From: Planctomycetota bacterium
Lineage (GTDB): Bacteria; Planctomycetota; Phycisphaerae; Phycisphaerales; SM1A02
DNA: 37,049 nucleotides
Assembly (NCBI GenBank): GCA_024226535.1
Contig: JAAELP010000059.1
Coordinates: forward strand, 1-37,049
Reading direction: 5' to 3'
Each line of letters starts with the position of its first letter. Position 1 is the first letter of the stretch. The notes under the pieces are model-generated. The model saw nothing but the letters and a program-made list of their open reading frames with translations. It had not been told where the DNA came from and ran no database searches. The translations under genes were made by a program, and so were the position numbers. This document shows positions 14,296 to 21,717 of the stretch, one piece after another.

Positions 14296-16719
14296 ATGCG
14301 GCGGCGCATGGACGAGCACTCCCCCGATCCCGCCGAGCCCACGGTCCCGGAGGACGCCGAGCGGTTCGACGGCCCCGACATCGTCGAGTACGCCCAGTCG
14401 CAGCGTCTCGGGCCGCCGGCGCGGCTGGAGTTGCTGATCGCGACCTGCGACCTCGTCGAGGAGCGTTTTCACGCCGGCGGCGAGACGCACCGCCTGCTGC
14501 GTCCGGGTGCCGTCCACGTCGACGCCGAAGAGGCGCGCCCGGTGCTCACCGGCGAGAGGCCTGACGCTGAATCCGGGCCCGCGGTCGAGCAACTGCTCAG
14601 CGACGTGAGCCGGCTCACCGACACCGTTCCCTACCTGGCCCCGGAGCTCATCGACGGCGGGCTGGGGAGCGGCGATGCACGCGGCGACGTCTATGCGCTC
14701 GCGGTCATCGGCTTCGAGATGCTCACCGGCCGCACCCCGCGCGCCCTCGGTCCGGTCACGATCGACGACGTCACGCGGATCGTGCCCGAGGAGACGGCAG
14801 CGCGCCTCGGCGCGATCGACCGCCGGTTCCGCGGGCTGCTCGACTCGATCTTCGATGCCGCGATCGACCGCGATCCCGCGCGGCGTCCGGCCTCCGCCGG
14901 CGCGTTCGCCCGTGAGCTGCGCGAGGCGCTGGAACGCGGAGCGCTTCCGGGCGTACGGGGGGCGCGTCCGCAACCCGGCGGGTGGGGGCGTCGCGCGATC
15001 CTGCTCGGCGCCTCGGCGGTCGTGCTCGTCGTCGCGACCGCGGTGATGTTCTGGTCCGTCGCGCAGGTGCGACAGGCGCGGTACGACACGCAGCGGGCGC
15101 GTACGGCGCGGGCCGAGGCCGACGCCGAGCGCGATCGTGCACGCTCCGGCGCCGAGCAGGCCGAGCGGAAAACCGCGGCGGCGCAGGCGGCGCGGGCCGC
15201 GGCGGATCGTGACCGGGTCGCGGAGCGACAGCGTCGCGCCCTCGCGGAAGCGGCGCGAACGGCGGCGGAGTCGATGCGCGACGTGGCGTTCGTATCCGGG
15301 ACGGTCTGGGGGCTTACCGGCGCGCCGGGCGAGACCGGCACGCTACCCCCGAGCGCGCCGGGGGGGGGAGCCTTCCGAGCCAACGCGGGCGCTGCGATCG
15401 TGCCCGGCGAGCTGGAGACGCTCGTCGAGGCCGAACGCGAGCGTCGCGCGGAACTCGAAGAGCGTCTCCAGGTCACGGAGCGCACCACCGAGGAAGCGAG
15501 AGCGGAGGTGCGCTCGCTGCGTGACCGGGCGGCGCGGGCCGAACATCGCGCGGCGCAGGCGCAGACGGATCTGCGGGCCCAGCGGCGTGAGACGGAAGCC
15601 GCGGCCGAGGCGATGCGGCGTGAGCGCGCCCGCGTCGAGGAGCTGTCGCGCGAGCTGAACGTGCTGCGTCGCGAGGTCGCCGCGGTCGAGGACCCCCGGA
15701 GCCGCGCCGCCGCGGAGTCGAGGGCGGCGGTGGTGGCGGCGCTGGACGAGTTCCTGGTGGCCGGTCTGCTTCGCGGGGCGACGGCTCGGGCGCCGTACGG
15801 TCGCACGACCCGGACGTCGCTGGACGAGGCGGCGGGTCAGTTGGTCGGTGCGTTCCCCCGCGATCCGCTCGTGGAGGCGATCATCGCCCTGCGCCTGGCG
15901 CGGTCCTACCTGCGGATCGGCCTCCCCGACGCGGCGCGACCGCTCGTGCAGCGCGCCGTGGCCGTGCGTCGAGAAGTGCTCGGCGCATCCCACGCCGACG
16001 TCGGCGCGGCGATGGACGTGCTGGTGGACGTGGACGTCGAGGCCGGCGTGCTCGCGAAGGCCGAAGCGACGGCGCGCGAGCTTCTGGACCTGCGCCGGCG
16101 CACGCTCGGCGATGAGCACCACGACGTGGCGACATCGATGGAGCGGCTCGCGGAGGTCCAGCGGGCTCGCGGCGCCCTGGAGCGCGCGGGGCGGATGCTG
16201 GAGGAAGCGATCTCGCTGCGTCGGCAGTTCGACGGCGACGAGCATCCCGCGACGCTGGACGTCGTCGAGACGCTGGCGGCGTTGTGGGCCGAGCAGGGTC
16301 GGTACGACGAGGCCGAGCAGCTCTACGTCATGACGCTGGACATCCGGCGGCGCGTTCACGACGCGGAGGACCCGCGTCTGCGCGACACGCTGGCGCAGCT
16401 CGCGGGGTTCCTGCTGAGCCGCGGACGCTACGAGGAGGCGGGCGACCTCTACGCCGAGCTGGTCGCGACGCAGCAGCGCGCCATGCCGCCGAGGCACTGG
16501 CGGATCGCCGACGCGATGAGCGGCCTCGGCGCTGCTTTCGCGTACCAGGATCGGTTCGACGAGGCGGAGCCGTTGCTGCTGGAGGCGTTCGCCATCCTCT
16601 GGGAGACCGACGACGCGCCGGAATCGTCGCGCCGTGTGGCAATCGAGCGAGCGGCGGTGCTTTACGCGCGGATGGGCGACGGCGCGCAGGCGGCACGGTG
16701 GAGCGCGCTGCTTCCGTAG
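14296..16719 (+). CDS. Membrane pseudokinase (N-lobe missing) with coiled coil and TPRs
   Basis: This 807-residue protein derives from the Hanks-type Ser/Thr kinase-TPR receptors common in Planctomycetes. It begins at the kinase hinge (IVEYAQSQRL) and lacks the whole N-lobe: no glycine-rich loop and no VAIK lysine. The catalytic loop HRDLKPxN is H65-R-L-L-R-P-G-A, so the catalytic Asp and the Asn are gone, and no DFG is present. The C-lobe scaffold survives as VPYLAPELI (APE at 115-117), DVYALAVIGFEMLTG (from D131) and DPARRPAS. A TM helix lies at about 235-255, followed by Arg/Ala/Glu-rich coiled coils, and kinesin-light-chain-type TPRs from about 480 to the end. ATG 14308 is an alternative start. 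Phosphotransfer is very unlikely; a scaffolding role is inferred. The upstream DNA is an opposite-strand gene, so no N-lobe is hidden by a frameshift. Confidence 0.88.
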   Translation: MRRRMDEHSPDPAEPTVPEDAERFDGPDIVEYAQSQRLGPPARLELLIATCDLVEERFHAGGETHRLLRPGAVHVDAEEARPVLTGERPDAESGPAVEQLLSDVSRLTDTVPYLAPELIDGGLGSGDARGDVYALAVIGFEMLTGRTPRALGPVTIDDVTRIVPEETAARLGAIDRRFRGLLDSIFDAAIDRDPARRPASAGAFARELREALERGALPGVRGARPQPGGWGRRAILLGASAVVLVVATAVMFWSVAQVRQARYDTQRARTARAEADAERDRARSGAEQAERKTAAAQAARAAADRDRVAERQRRALAEAARTAAESMRDVAFVSGTVWGLTGAPGETGTLPPSAPGGGAFRANAGAAIVPGELETLVEAERERRAELEERLQVTERTTEEARAEVRSLRDRAARAEHRAAQAQTDLRAQRRETEAAAEAMRRERARVEELSRELNVLRREVAAVEDPRSRAAAESRAAVVAALDEFLVAGLLRGATARAPYGRTTRTSLDEAAGQLVGAFPRDPLVEAIIALRLARSYLRIGLPDAARPLVQRAVAVRREVLGASHADVGAAMDVLVDVDVEAGVLAKAEATARELLDLRRRTLGDEHHDVATSMERLAEVQRARGALERAGRMLEEAISLRRQFDGDEHPATLDVVETLAALWAEQGRYDEAEQLYVMTLDIRRRVHDAEDPRLRDTLAQLAGFLLSRGRYEEAGDLYAELVATQQRAMPPRHWRIADAMSGLGAAFAYQDRFDEAEPLLLEAFAILWETDDAPESSRRVAIERAAVLYARMGDGAQAARWSALLP

Positions 16720-16770
16720 GCGTCGCTCCTCGGGGTCCGTCCAACGCGTTCACCGGGGGCCGTCCAAAGT

Positions 16771-16863
16771 ACCGGGTGCCGTGGTCTTGCCGAAGGCAAG
16801 GCCGCGTGCCGGGCGGGTCGGCATCAACGCGGCCTCGGCTTCGCCGAGACCACGGCACCCGGT
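16771..16863. repeat. Long inverted repeat with nested hairpins
   Basis: A perfect 17-base inverted repeat (ACCGGGTGCCGTGGTCT at 16771-16787, complement at 16847-16863) continues inward with a few mismatches for about 15 more bases. Each arm also has its own hairpin: CTTGCC-GAA-GGCAAG on the left and CTCGGC-TTC-GCCGAG on the right. It lies between convergent genes and could act as a two-way terminator, or be a dispersed palindromic element. Confidence 0.8.
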
Positions 16864-16868
16864 GCGCC

Positions 16869-16913
16869 GAAAATGGTGACTGACACCAATTCAGAAAATG
16901 GTGACTGACACCA
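16869..16913. repeat. Two direct copies of a short palindromic unit
   Basis: GAAAATGGTGACTGACACCA occurs identically at 16869-16888 and 16894-16913, 25 bases apart. The core GGTGACTGACACC has GGTG/CACC ends able to pair. It resembles GGTGTCTGACACC-type units that I recall near IS200/REP-associated transposases, but no transposase is present here. The second copy ends 2 bases before the stop codon of the convergent gene. Confidence 0.75.
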
Positions 16914-16915
16914 CT

Positions 16916-18646
16916 TTAGGAGTCGGTGCGGCGAATGGTGATCCTCGTGCCCGGCGCGACGTCGGTGAGCACTTGCTCCGTTCCGTCCGGCCACGTCACG
17001 ATGAGCTTGGTGATGTCGCCGCCGGGCACGCCGAAGTGGGCTTCCGGTGTGCTCGCGGACTGGAAGCCGCCGCCGGTGTAGATCCAGCGTGTCTGCCGGG
17101 TGCCGCCCGCTTCGAGCTCGATCCGGCTGCCGAGGCCGCGGGGGTTGCCGGCGCCGGCGCGTTCGTCGCGCAGGGCCACGACGAGCCAGTCGCTTCGGTC
17201 GTCGGCGGCCTCGTTGCGCAGGATGCGCACCGGACCGTTCAACTCGCCCACGACGACGTCCACGTCGCCATCGCCGTCGAGATCGCCCCACGCGGCGGTT
17301 CGATCCCGGTGGTGCTCGTCCAGCCAGGCGCCGGCGGTGTCGGCGGCCGCGCGGCGGAAGCGCCGACCGTCGCGCACGAACAGCAGGGGTGGCTGCTCGT
17401 AGGGGGAGTCCATCGTCTCCGGCGTGGCCTCGGGATAGACGTGGCCGTTGAAGATCAGCAGGTCCTCGTCGCCGTCGTGCTCGAGGTCGTGGAACGCGCT
17501 CGCCCAGCCGAGGTACGGCCTGCTCACGAGCCCGAGACCGAACTGCCGCGTGCGATCGTCGAAATAGCGGCCGTCGAGGTTCAGGTGCAACGTGTTGGTG
17601 TCGTTGGAGAAGTTCGACGTGAACACGTCCGGCAGCCCGTTGCCGTCGAGGTCGGCGACGGCGATGCCCATCGTGGCCTGGTTGCTGCCGTCCATGTTCG
17701 ATGCGATGCCGGTTGCGAGACCGACTTCCTCGCAGCGAGGCGCGTCGCCCTCGGGCTCGAGGCTCCTGAACAGGAAGTTCGCCATCGAGTCGTTGCCGAC
17801 GAGGATGTCGCAGCGATCGTCGCGGTCGAAGTCGAGCATGATCACGTTCAGACCGAACGCCGGACTCGGCGGCTGGCAGCCGGCGATCTCCGTGACGTCG
17901 CGGAAGGTGCCGTCGCCGAGGTTCTCGTAGAGCACGTCGTGCTGCGGCGTCAGGCCGTGGGGGCCCGACATGACGGAGACGCCCTTGTGCGTCGCCCGCG
18001 GCGGCGGTGCGGCGGGATCGAACACGAGGTAGTTGACGACGTAGAGGTCGAGGTCGCCGTCGCCGTCGATGTCACCGAACGCGGCGCTCGTGCCCCAGCG
18101 ATCATCGCCGACGCCGGCGGTGTCGGTGACGTCCTCGAAGCCGCCGCGTCCGGTGTTGCGGAGCAGCACGTTCGGGCCGAAGCACGCGATGTACAGGTCG
18201 TCGTGGCCATCGCCGTCAGCATCGGCGACGGCGACACCCGTCGCCCAGCCGGTGACGTCGATGCCCGCTTCCTCGGTCACGTCCTCGAATCGCAGGTCGC
18301 CGAGATTGCGCCAGAGGCGACAGCCGGGACCACGCGTCGGTTCGTCCAGCGTGGCCCCGTCGGTGACGAACACGTCGAGGTCGTCGTCGCCGTCGTAGTC
18401 GATGAGCGCGAGCCCTCCTCCGTTGACCTCGAGGATCTCGCGCGAGGGCACACGGCCGCACGTCGTGACCATACCGAGGCCGGACTCGGCGGTGACGTCG
18501 GTGAAGCGAGCGGTCTTCGGTGTCGCCGGCGCGGCGGGCGCGGGCGAAGGCGCGGCGGTCGTGTCGGGGCTGCTGCCGTCGCACCCCGCGAGAACGAATG
18601 CCGGCAACACCGCGACGCCGATCATCAAGCGGATGATCCGGGTCAC
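16916..18646 (-). CDS. CRTAC1-like lipoprotein: FG-GAP/VCBS propeller plus UnbV domain
   Basis: This 576-residue protein is probably anchored outside the cytoplasm by a lipid: the signal ends with the lipobox LAGC near residue 22. FG-GAP/VCBS repeats with calcium-loop motifs of the type DxDxDGxxD fill about residues 45-480 (DYDGDDDLD, DADGDGHDD, DIDGDGDLD, DLDGNGLPD, DLDGDGDVD), which implies an integrin-like beta-propeller. The last 80 residues form an ASPIC/UnbV domain (GLGSRIELEAGG, then LIVTWPDGTEQVL). The GTG at 18646 overlaps the stop of the upstream TPR gene (GTGA), so the two are translationally coupled. The function of this family is not established; surface binding or adhesion is the usual guess. 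Confidence 0.9.
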   Translation of the reverse strand: MTRIIRLMIGVAVLPAFVLAGCDGSSPDTTAAPSPAPAAPATPKTARFTDVTAESGLGMVTTCGRVPSREILEVNGGGLALIDYDGDDDLDVFVTDGATLDEPTRGPGCRLWRNLGDLRFEDVTEEAGIDVTGWATGVAVADADGDGHDDLYIACFGPNVLLRNTGRGGFEDVTDTAGVGDDRWGTSAAFGDIDGDGDLDLYVVNYLVFDPAAPPPRATHKGVSVMSGPHGLTPQHDVLYENLGDGTFRDVTEIAGCQPPSPAFGLNVIMLDFDRDDRCDILVGNDSMANFLFRSLEPEGDAPRCEEVGLATGIASNMDGSNQATMGIAVADLDGNGLPDVFTSNFSNDTNTLHLNLDGRYFDDRTRQFGLGLVSRPYLGWASAFHDLEHDGDEDLLIFNGHVYPEATPETMDSPYEQPPLLFVRDGRRFRRAAADTAGAWLDEHHRDRTAAWGDLDGDGDVDVVVGELNGPVRILRNEAADDRSDWLVVALRDERAGAGNPRGLGSRIELEAGGTRQTRWIYTGGGFQSASTPEAHFGVPGGDITKLIVTWPDGTEQVLTDVAPGTRITIRRTDS

Positions 18647-19533
18647 TCCGGGAACCTCGTGTTGGGGTAGAGACGCGCCCGGGTGGTCTCGAAGCGCGTG
18701 CGCGCGTCGGCCGCCGCTTCCTCGTCGCCGAGGCGGGTGTGGACGCGGTAGAGCTTGTAGAACGCCTCGTAGTGATCGGGGAACAGCTCCGTCGCGATGA
18801 TGAGCTGCTCCCGTGCGGCTTCGAAGTCGCCTTGCCGGATGCGCACGTCGGCGAGACGCGCGTGGGCCTTGGCGCGTTCGCGCGCGGTCTCCTCGCCGGC
18901 GCCGGCGAGCACGATCGAGCGCCGGAAGAGCCTGTCGGCATCGTCGAGACGATCCTCGTCGAGCGCGATGAGCCCGAGGGCGAAGTGCGTGTCGGCGTAG
19001 TCGGGCTTGTAGGTGAGGTGTCGCTCCAGCGACTTCCGCGCCGCCTCGATCTCGCCGAGGTAGTAGAGCCCCCAGCCGCGGAAGTAGTGGACGGGGTCGT
19101 ATTCCGGCGCGAGGTCCGCCGCGCGCCGGAAGTACGGGCGGGCCTGCTCGTACTTCTTCTCGCGGTGGTAGGAGAGCCCGAAAAGGAATTCCGCCTGTCC
19201 GTCGTCCGGGTTCACGAGCAGGTGCTTGCGGAGCCGGACGCGGGCCGGTCCGGTGCGCCGGGCCTCGATGAGCCGGAACAGCGGGGTCAGCTCCGGGGAG
19301 AGCACGGCCGGGCGGGCGGCGGTGGCGGCCGGAGGACCGTCGGCCTCCGGGTCACGCGAGGGCGGTTCCGGTTGGGGGCTGGGGCGGGCTGGGGAGCCTG
19401 GGGGCACCACGGTGACCGGTTCGGGGGATTTTTGGCCTTCGTCGCCGATCGTGAGGACCGTCAGGACGCCCGCGACGGCGAGGGCCAGGACCGCGAGGCC
19501 GGCGACGATGAACGTGCGTTGGCGGTGGGCCAT
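18643..19533 (-). CDS. Membrane-anchored TPR protein
   Basis: This 296-residue protein has an uncleaved-looking N-terminal TM helix (about residues 9-30), then a Pro-rich linker of about 50 residues and tetratricopeptide repeats from about residue 80 to 285. Clear TPR helices include AEFLFGLSYHREKKYEQARP, FRGWGLYYLGEIEAARKSLE and THFALGLIALDEDRLDDADR. TPRs bind other proteins and the repeats most likely face the periplasm. It is the first gene of a coupled pair with the CRTAC1-like lipoprotein, which makes that protein its likely partner. The same TPR plus FG-GAP/UnbV combination appears fused in one chain in the gene at 25241. Confidence 0.88.
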   Translation of the reverse strand: MAHRQRTFIVAGLAVLALAVAGVLTVLTIGDEGQKSPEPVTVVPPGSPARPSPQPEPPSRDPEADGPPAATAARPAVLSPELTPLFRLIEARRTGPARVRLRKHLLVNPDDGQAEFLFGLSYHREKKYEQARPYFRRAADLAPEYDPVHYFRGWGLYYLGEIEAARKSLERHLTYKPDYADTHFALGLIALDEDRLDDADRLFRRSIVLAGAGEETARERAKAHARLADVRIRQGDFEAAREQLIIATELFPDHYEAFYKLYRVHTRLGDEEAAADARTRFETTRARLYPNTRFPE

Positions 19534-19871
19534 GGGGCTCGGGCGGTGGTCCGGCGAGGGACCGGTGGCCTCAAATACCTGCGAGATAGGACGTTATGGG
19601 GGGCGGAGTCGCTCCCGGCGGGCGAGCCGTATCGCCTTAAGATGCTTGCGGGTCGTCCTCGGAGACGTCATAGTAACGACGAGGAGCGCGGCCGTGGCGG
19701 TCGCCGCAGGCTGGGTTCTCTCGGACAGATCGGGCCGATCCGTCGCAACACGGGGGCCGTAGCCTGCATATACCATTAGGACGGAGTGGACTCGGTACTC
19801 GGGCTTGTGCCGTCCTCCGGTCTGTTCCGGGAATTGCGACCCGTTTCAGGGTCGCCCCTAGGAGGAAGTAC
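19534..19871. other. Intergenic region between divergent genes, 338 bases
   Basis: No gene is supported here; the short open frames look random. A candidate plus-strand promoter is TTGCGG (19646-19651) with CATAGT (19669-19674), a spacing of 17. A hairpin and a strong Shine-Dalgarno sequence lie at the right end. The promoter of the minus-strand TPR gene must also lie here but is not recognisable. Confidence 0.5.
19836..19855 (+). promoter_or_regulatory. 5'-leader hairpin before the dihaem gene
   Basis: GCGACCC and GGGTCGC form a perfect 7-bp stem with a 6-base loop, ending 4 bases before the AGGAGG ribosome-binding site. It may stabilise the mRNA or affect initiation. No U-tract follows, so it is not a typical terminator. 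Confidence 0.45.
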
Positions 19872-21614
19872 ATGTTTGGCACAGTGGAGAAGCGATCACA
19901 GATCGCACCCTTGCGGCAGATCATGACCCAGCGAATCTGGCTCGCGGCGCTCGTCGGCGTTCCCGCCCTGACGACCATCGCCGGCCCGCCGCCTCCGGTC
20001 GAGCCCCAAACGAAGATGGGCGATCCGATTCAGGGGCTGACGCCGGCGGAGCTCACGCGCTTCGACATCGGACGCGTCGAGTACGACACGCCGCTGACCG
20101 AGCCGGAGGGCCTGGGCCCGGTCTTCAACAAGGAAAGCTGCGGCAACTGCCATAACAACCCGCTCGGCGGAACGGGCGCGCAGACCGTCACCCGCTTCGG
20201 GATGGCCGGCAAGGGAACATTCGATCCGCTCCAGGAGCTCGGCGGCTCGCTCCTTCAGGCGCAGTCGATCAGCATCGAGTGCGCGGAGACACTCCCGCCT
20301 CACAACCGCGAGTCGCTTCGCGTGACGAACTCGGCGCTCGCGTTCGGGCTCGTCGAGGCGATCCCCGACGCGGACCTCGAGGCGAACGAGCTGACCCCGC
20401 CGCTGGCCGGTATCTCCGGTCGCGTGCACTGGGTGGAGGCCCTGGAGTGGGCCGAGATCGGCGAGCCGATGGGCACGTTGCACGCGGGTCGCTTCGGATG
20501 GAAGGCCCAGGTCGCGACGGTGCTCACCTTCTCCGGCGACGCGGCCCTCAACGAGATGGGTCTGACCAACCGGCTCGTCGGCTCCGAGAACGACCCCAAC
20601 GGCATCGATCCGCCGGCGCTCCTCGCCCCGGACTTCTGCGATACGGTCCCCGATCCCGAGGACGGCCCCGAGGGCGGCGTCCCCGGCAATCCGCACTTCA
20701 TCGATCGCGTCACCGACTTCCAGCGGTTCCTCGGCCCGGCCCCGCAGACGCCGAAGTCGGGCATGTCCGGTGAGACGATCTTCAACTCGATCGGCTGCGC
20801 GTCCTGCCACGTGTCGTCGTTCACGACGAGCGGCGCTCCGGCCGAGACCGCGCTCCAGAACAAGGTCATCCGCCCGTACTCCGACTTCCTCCTGCACAGC
20901 ATGGGGTCCAACGGCGACGGCATCGTGCAGGGTGACGCGACGGACAAGGAACTCAAGACGCCCCCGCTGTGGGGCGTGCGGAAGCGTGATCCGATGTGGC
21001 ACGACGCCCGGTTCGACGGCGACACGTTCGAGAACCGCGTCACCCTCGCGATCGAGGCGCACTTCGTGCCCGGCGCCGAGTCGACGCTCGCGGGCGTGGA
21101 CGTGGCGTGGGGCAGCCTCTCGCCCGGCGACAAGGCCAAGGTCATCCAGTTCCTAGACTCGCTCGGCCGCGTGGAGTTCGACGCGGACGGCGACGATGAC
21201 GTGGAGCTCACGGACTTCACGGACTTCGCGGACTGCTTTGGCGGCGGCCCCTACACGCCTGATGACCCGTGCGCGATCCACGACATCGACCAGGACGGCG
21301 ACGTCGACACCGACGACTACGCCAGCTTCCTGCTCGCGTACACCGGTCCCATGAACGACTGCAACACCAACGGCGAGCTGGACATCACCGACATCATCAA
21401 CGGGACCAGCCTGGACCTGAACGGCAACGGCATCCCGGACGAGTGCGGTTGCAGCGCCGACCTCAACGGCAACGCAGACGTCGGCTTCGACGACATCCTC
21501 CTGATCATCGCCGCCTGGGGCTGCACGAGCTGCCCGGAGGACGTCAGTGGAAATGGGATCGTGGACTTCGCGGACATCCTCGAGGCGATCGCCCAGTTCG
21601 GGCCGTGCTCATAG
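19872..21614 (+). CDS. Exported dihaem oxidoreductase-like protein with dockerin-like tail
   Basis: This 580-residue protein resembles the di-haem thiol oxidoreductase (DUF1111) family. Two c-type haem motifs are present: C90-GN-C93-H94 and C309-AS-C312-H313. Blocks around them fit the family (GPVFNKESCGNCHNNPLGG, TPPLWGVRKRDPMWHDARFD). An export signal lies at about residues 18-38 (MTQRIWLAALVGVPALTTIA). From about residue 437 the chain turns into Ca-loop repeats (DADGDDDVELTDF, DIDQDGDVDTDDY), ending with a dockerin-like pair (DLNGNADVGFDDILLIIA and NGIVDFADILEAIAQFGPC). AGGAGG six bases before ATG 19872 fixes the start. Fusion of a dihaem domain to this tail suggests a surface-localised or complex-bound redox protein; its substrate is unknown. 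Confidence 0.8.
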   Translation: MFGTVEKRSQIAPLRQIMTQRIWLAALVGVPALTTIAGPPPPVEPQTKMGDPIQGLTPAELTRFDIGRVEYDTPLTEPEGLGPVFNKESCGNCHNNPLGGTGAQTVTRFGMAGKGTFDPLQELGGSLLQAQSISIECAETLPPHNRESLRVTNSALAFGLVEAIPDADLEANELTPPLAGISGRVHWVEALEWAEIGEPMGTLHAGRFGWKAQVATVLTFSGDAALNEMGLTNRLVGSENDPNGIDPPALLAPDFCDTVPDPEDGPEGGVPGNPHFIDRVTDFQRFLGPAPQTPKSGMSGETIFNSIGCASCHVSSFTTSGAPAETALQNKVIRPYSDFLLHSMGSNGDGIVQGDATDKELKTPPLWGVRKRDPMWHDARFDGDTFENRVTLAIEAHFVPGAESTLAGVDVAWGSLSPGDKAKVIQFLDSLGRVEFDADGDDDVELTDFTDFADCFGGGPYTPDDPCAIHDIDQDGDVDTDDYASFLLAYTGPMNDCNTNGELDITDIINGTSLDLNGNGIPDECGCSADLNGNADVGFDDILLIIAAWGCTSCPEDVSGNGIVDFADILEAIAQFGPCS

Positions 21615-21665
21615 GACTGACCGCTCGCTTACTCTCGTCGTGGAACTGTCTCGAACTGTGTGTGG

Positions 21666-21685
21666 GGCACCGATCGGGCGGTGCC
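21666..21685 (+). promoter_or_regulatory. 5'-leader hairpin before the FG-GAP gene
   Basis: GGCACCG and CGGTGCC form a 7-bp stem with a 6-base loop, 32 bases before the ATG. It has the same stem and loop size as the hairpin ahead of the dihaem gene. It could instead be a weak terminator of that gene, but no T-run follows. Confidence 0.4.
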
Positions 21686-21717
21686 AGGGGACCCAACCGC
21701 AGAGGAAGGATTCGGAC

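Noticed and set aside
16720..16915. Insertion sequence remnant
   Set aside because: Inverted and direct repeats are present, but there is no transposase fragment and no target-site duplication; I list them only as repeats.
19594..19776. 60-residue minus-strand ORF
   Set aside because: No ribosome-binding site and no conserved-looking features; it lies in the divergent promoter region.
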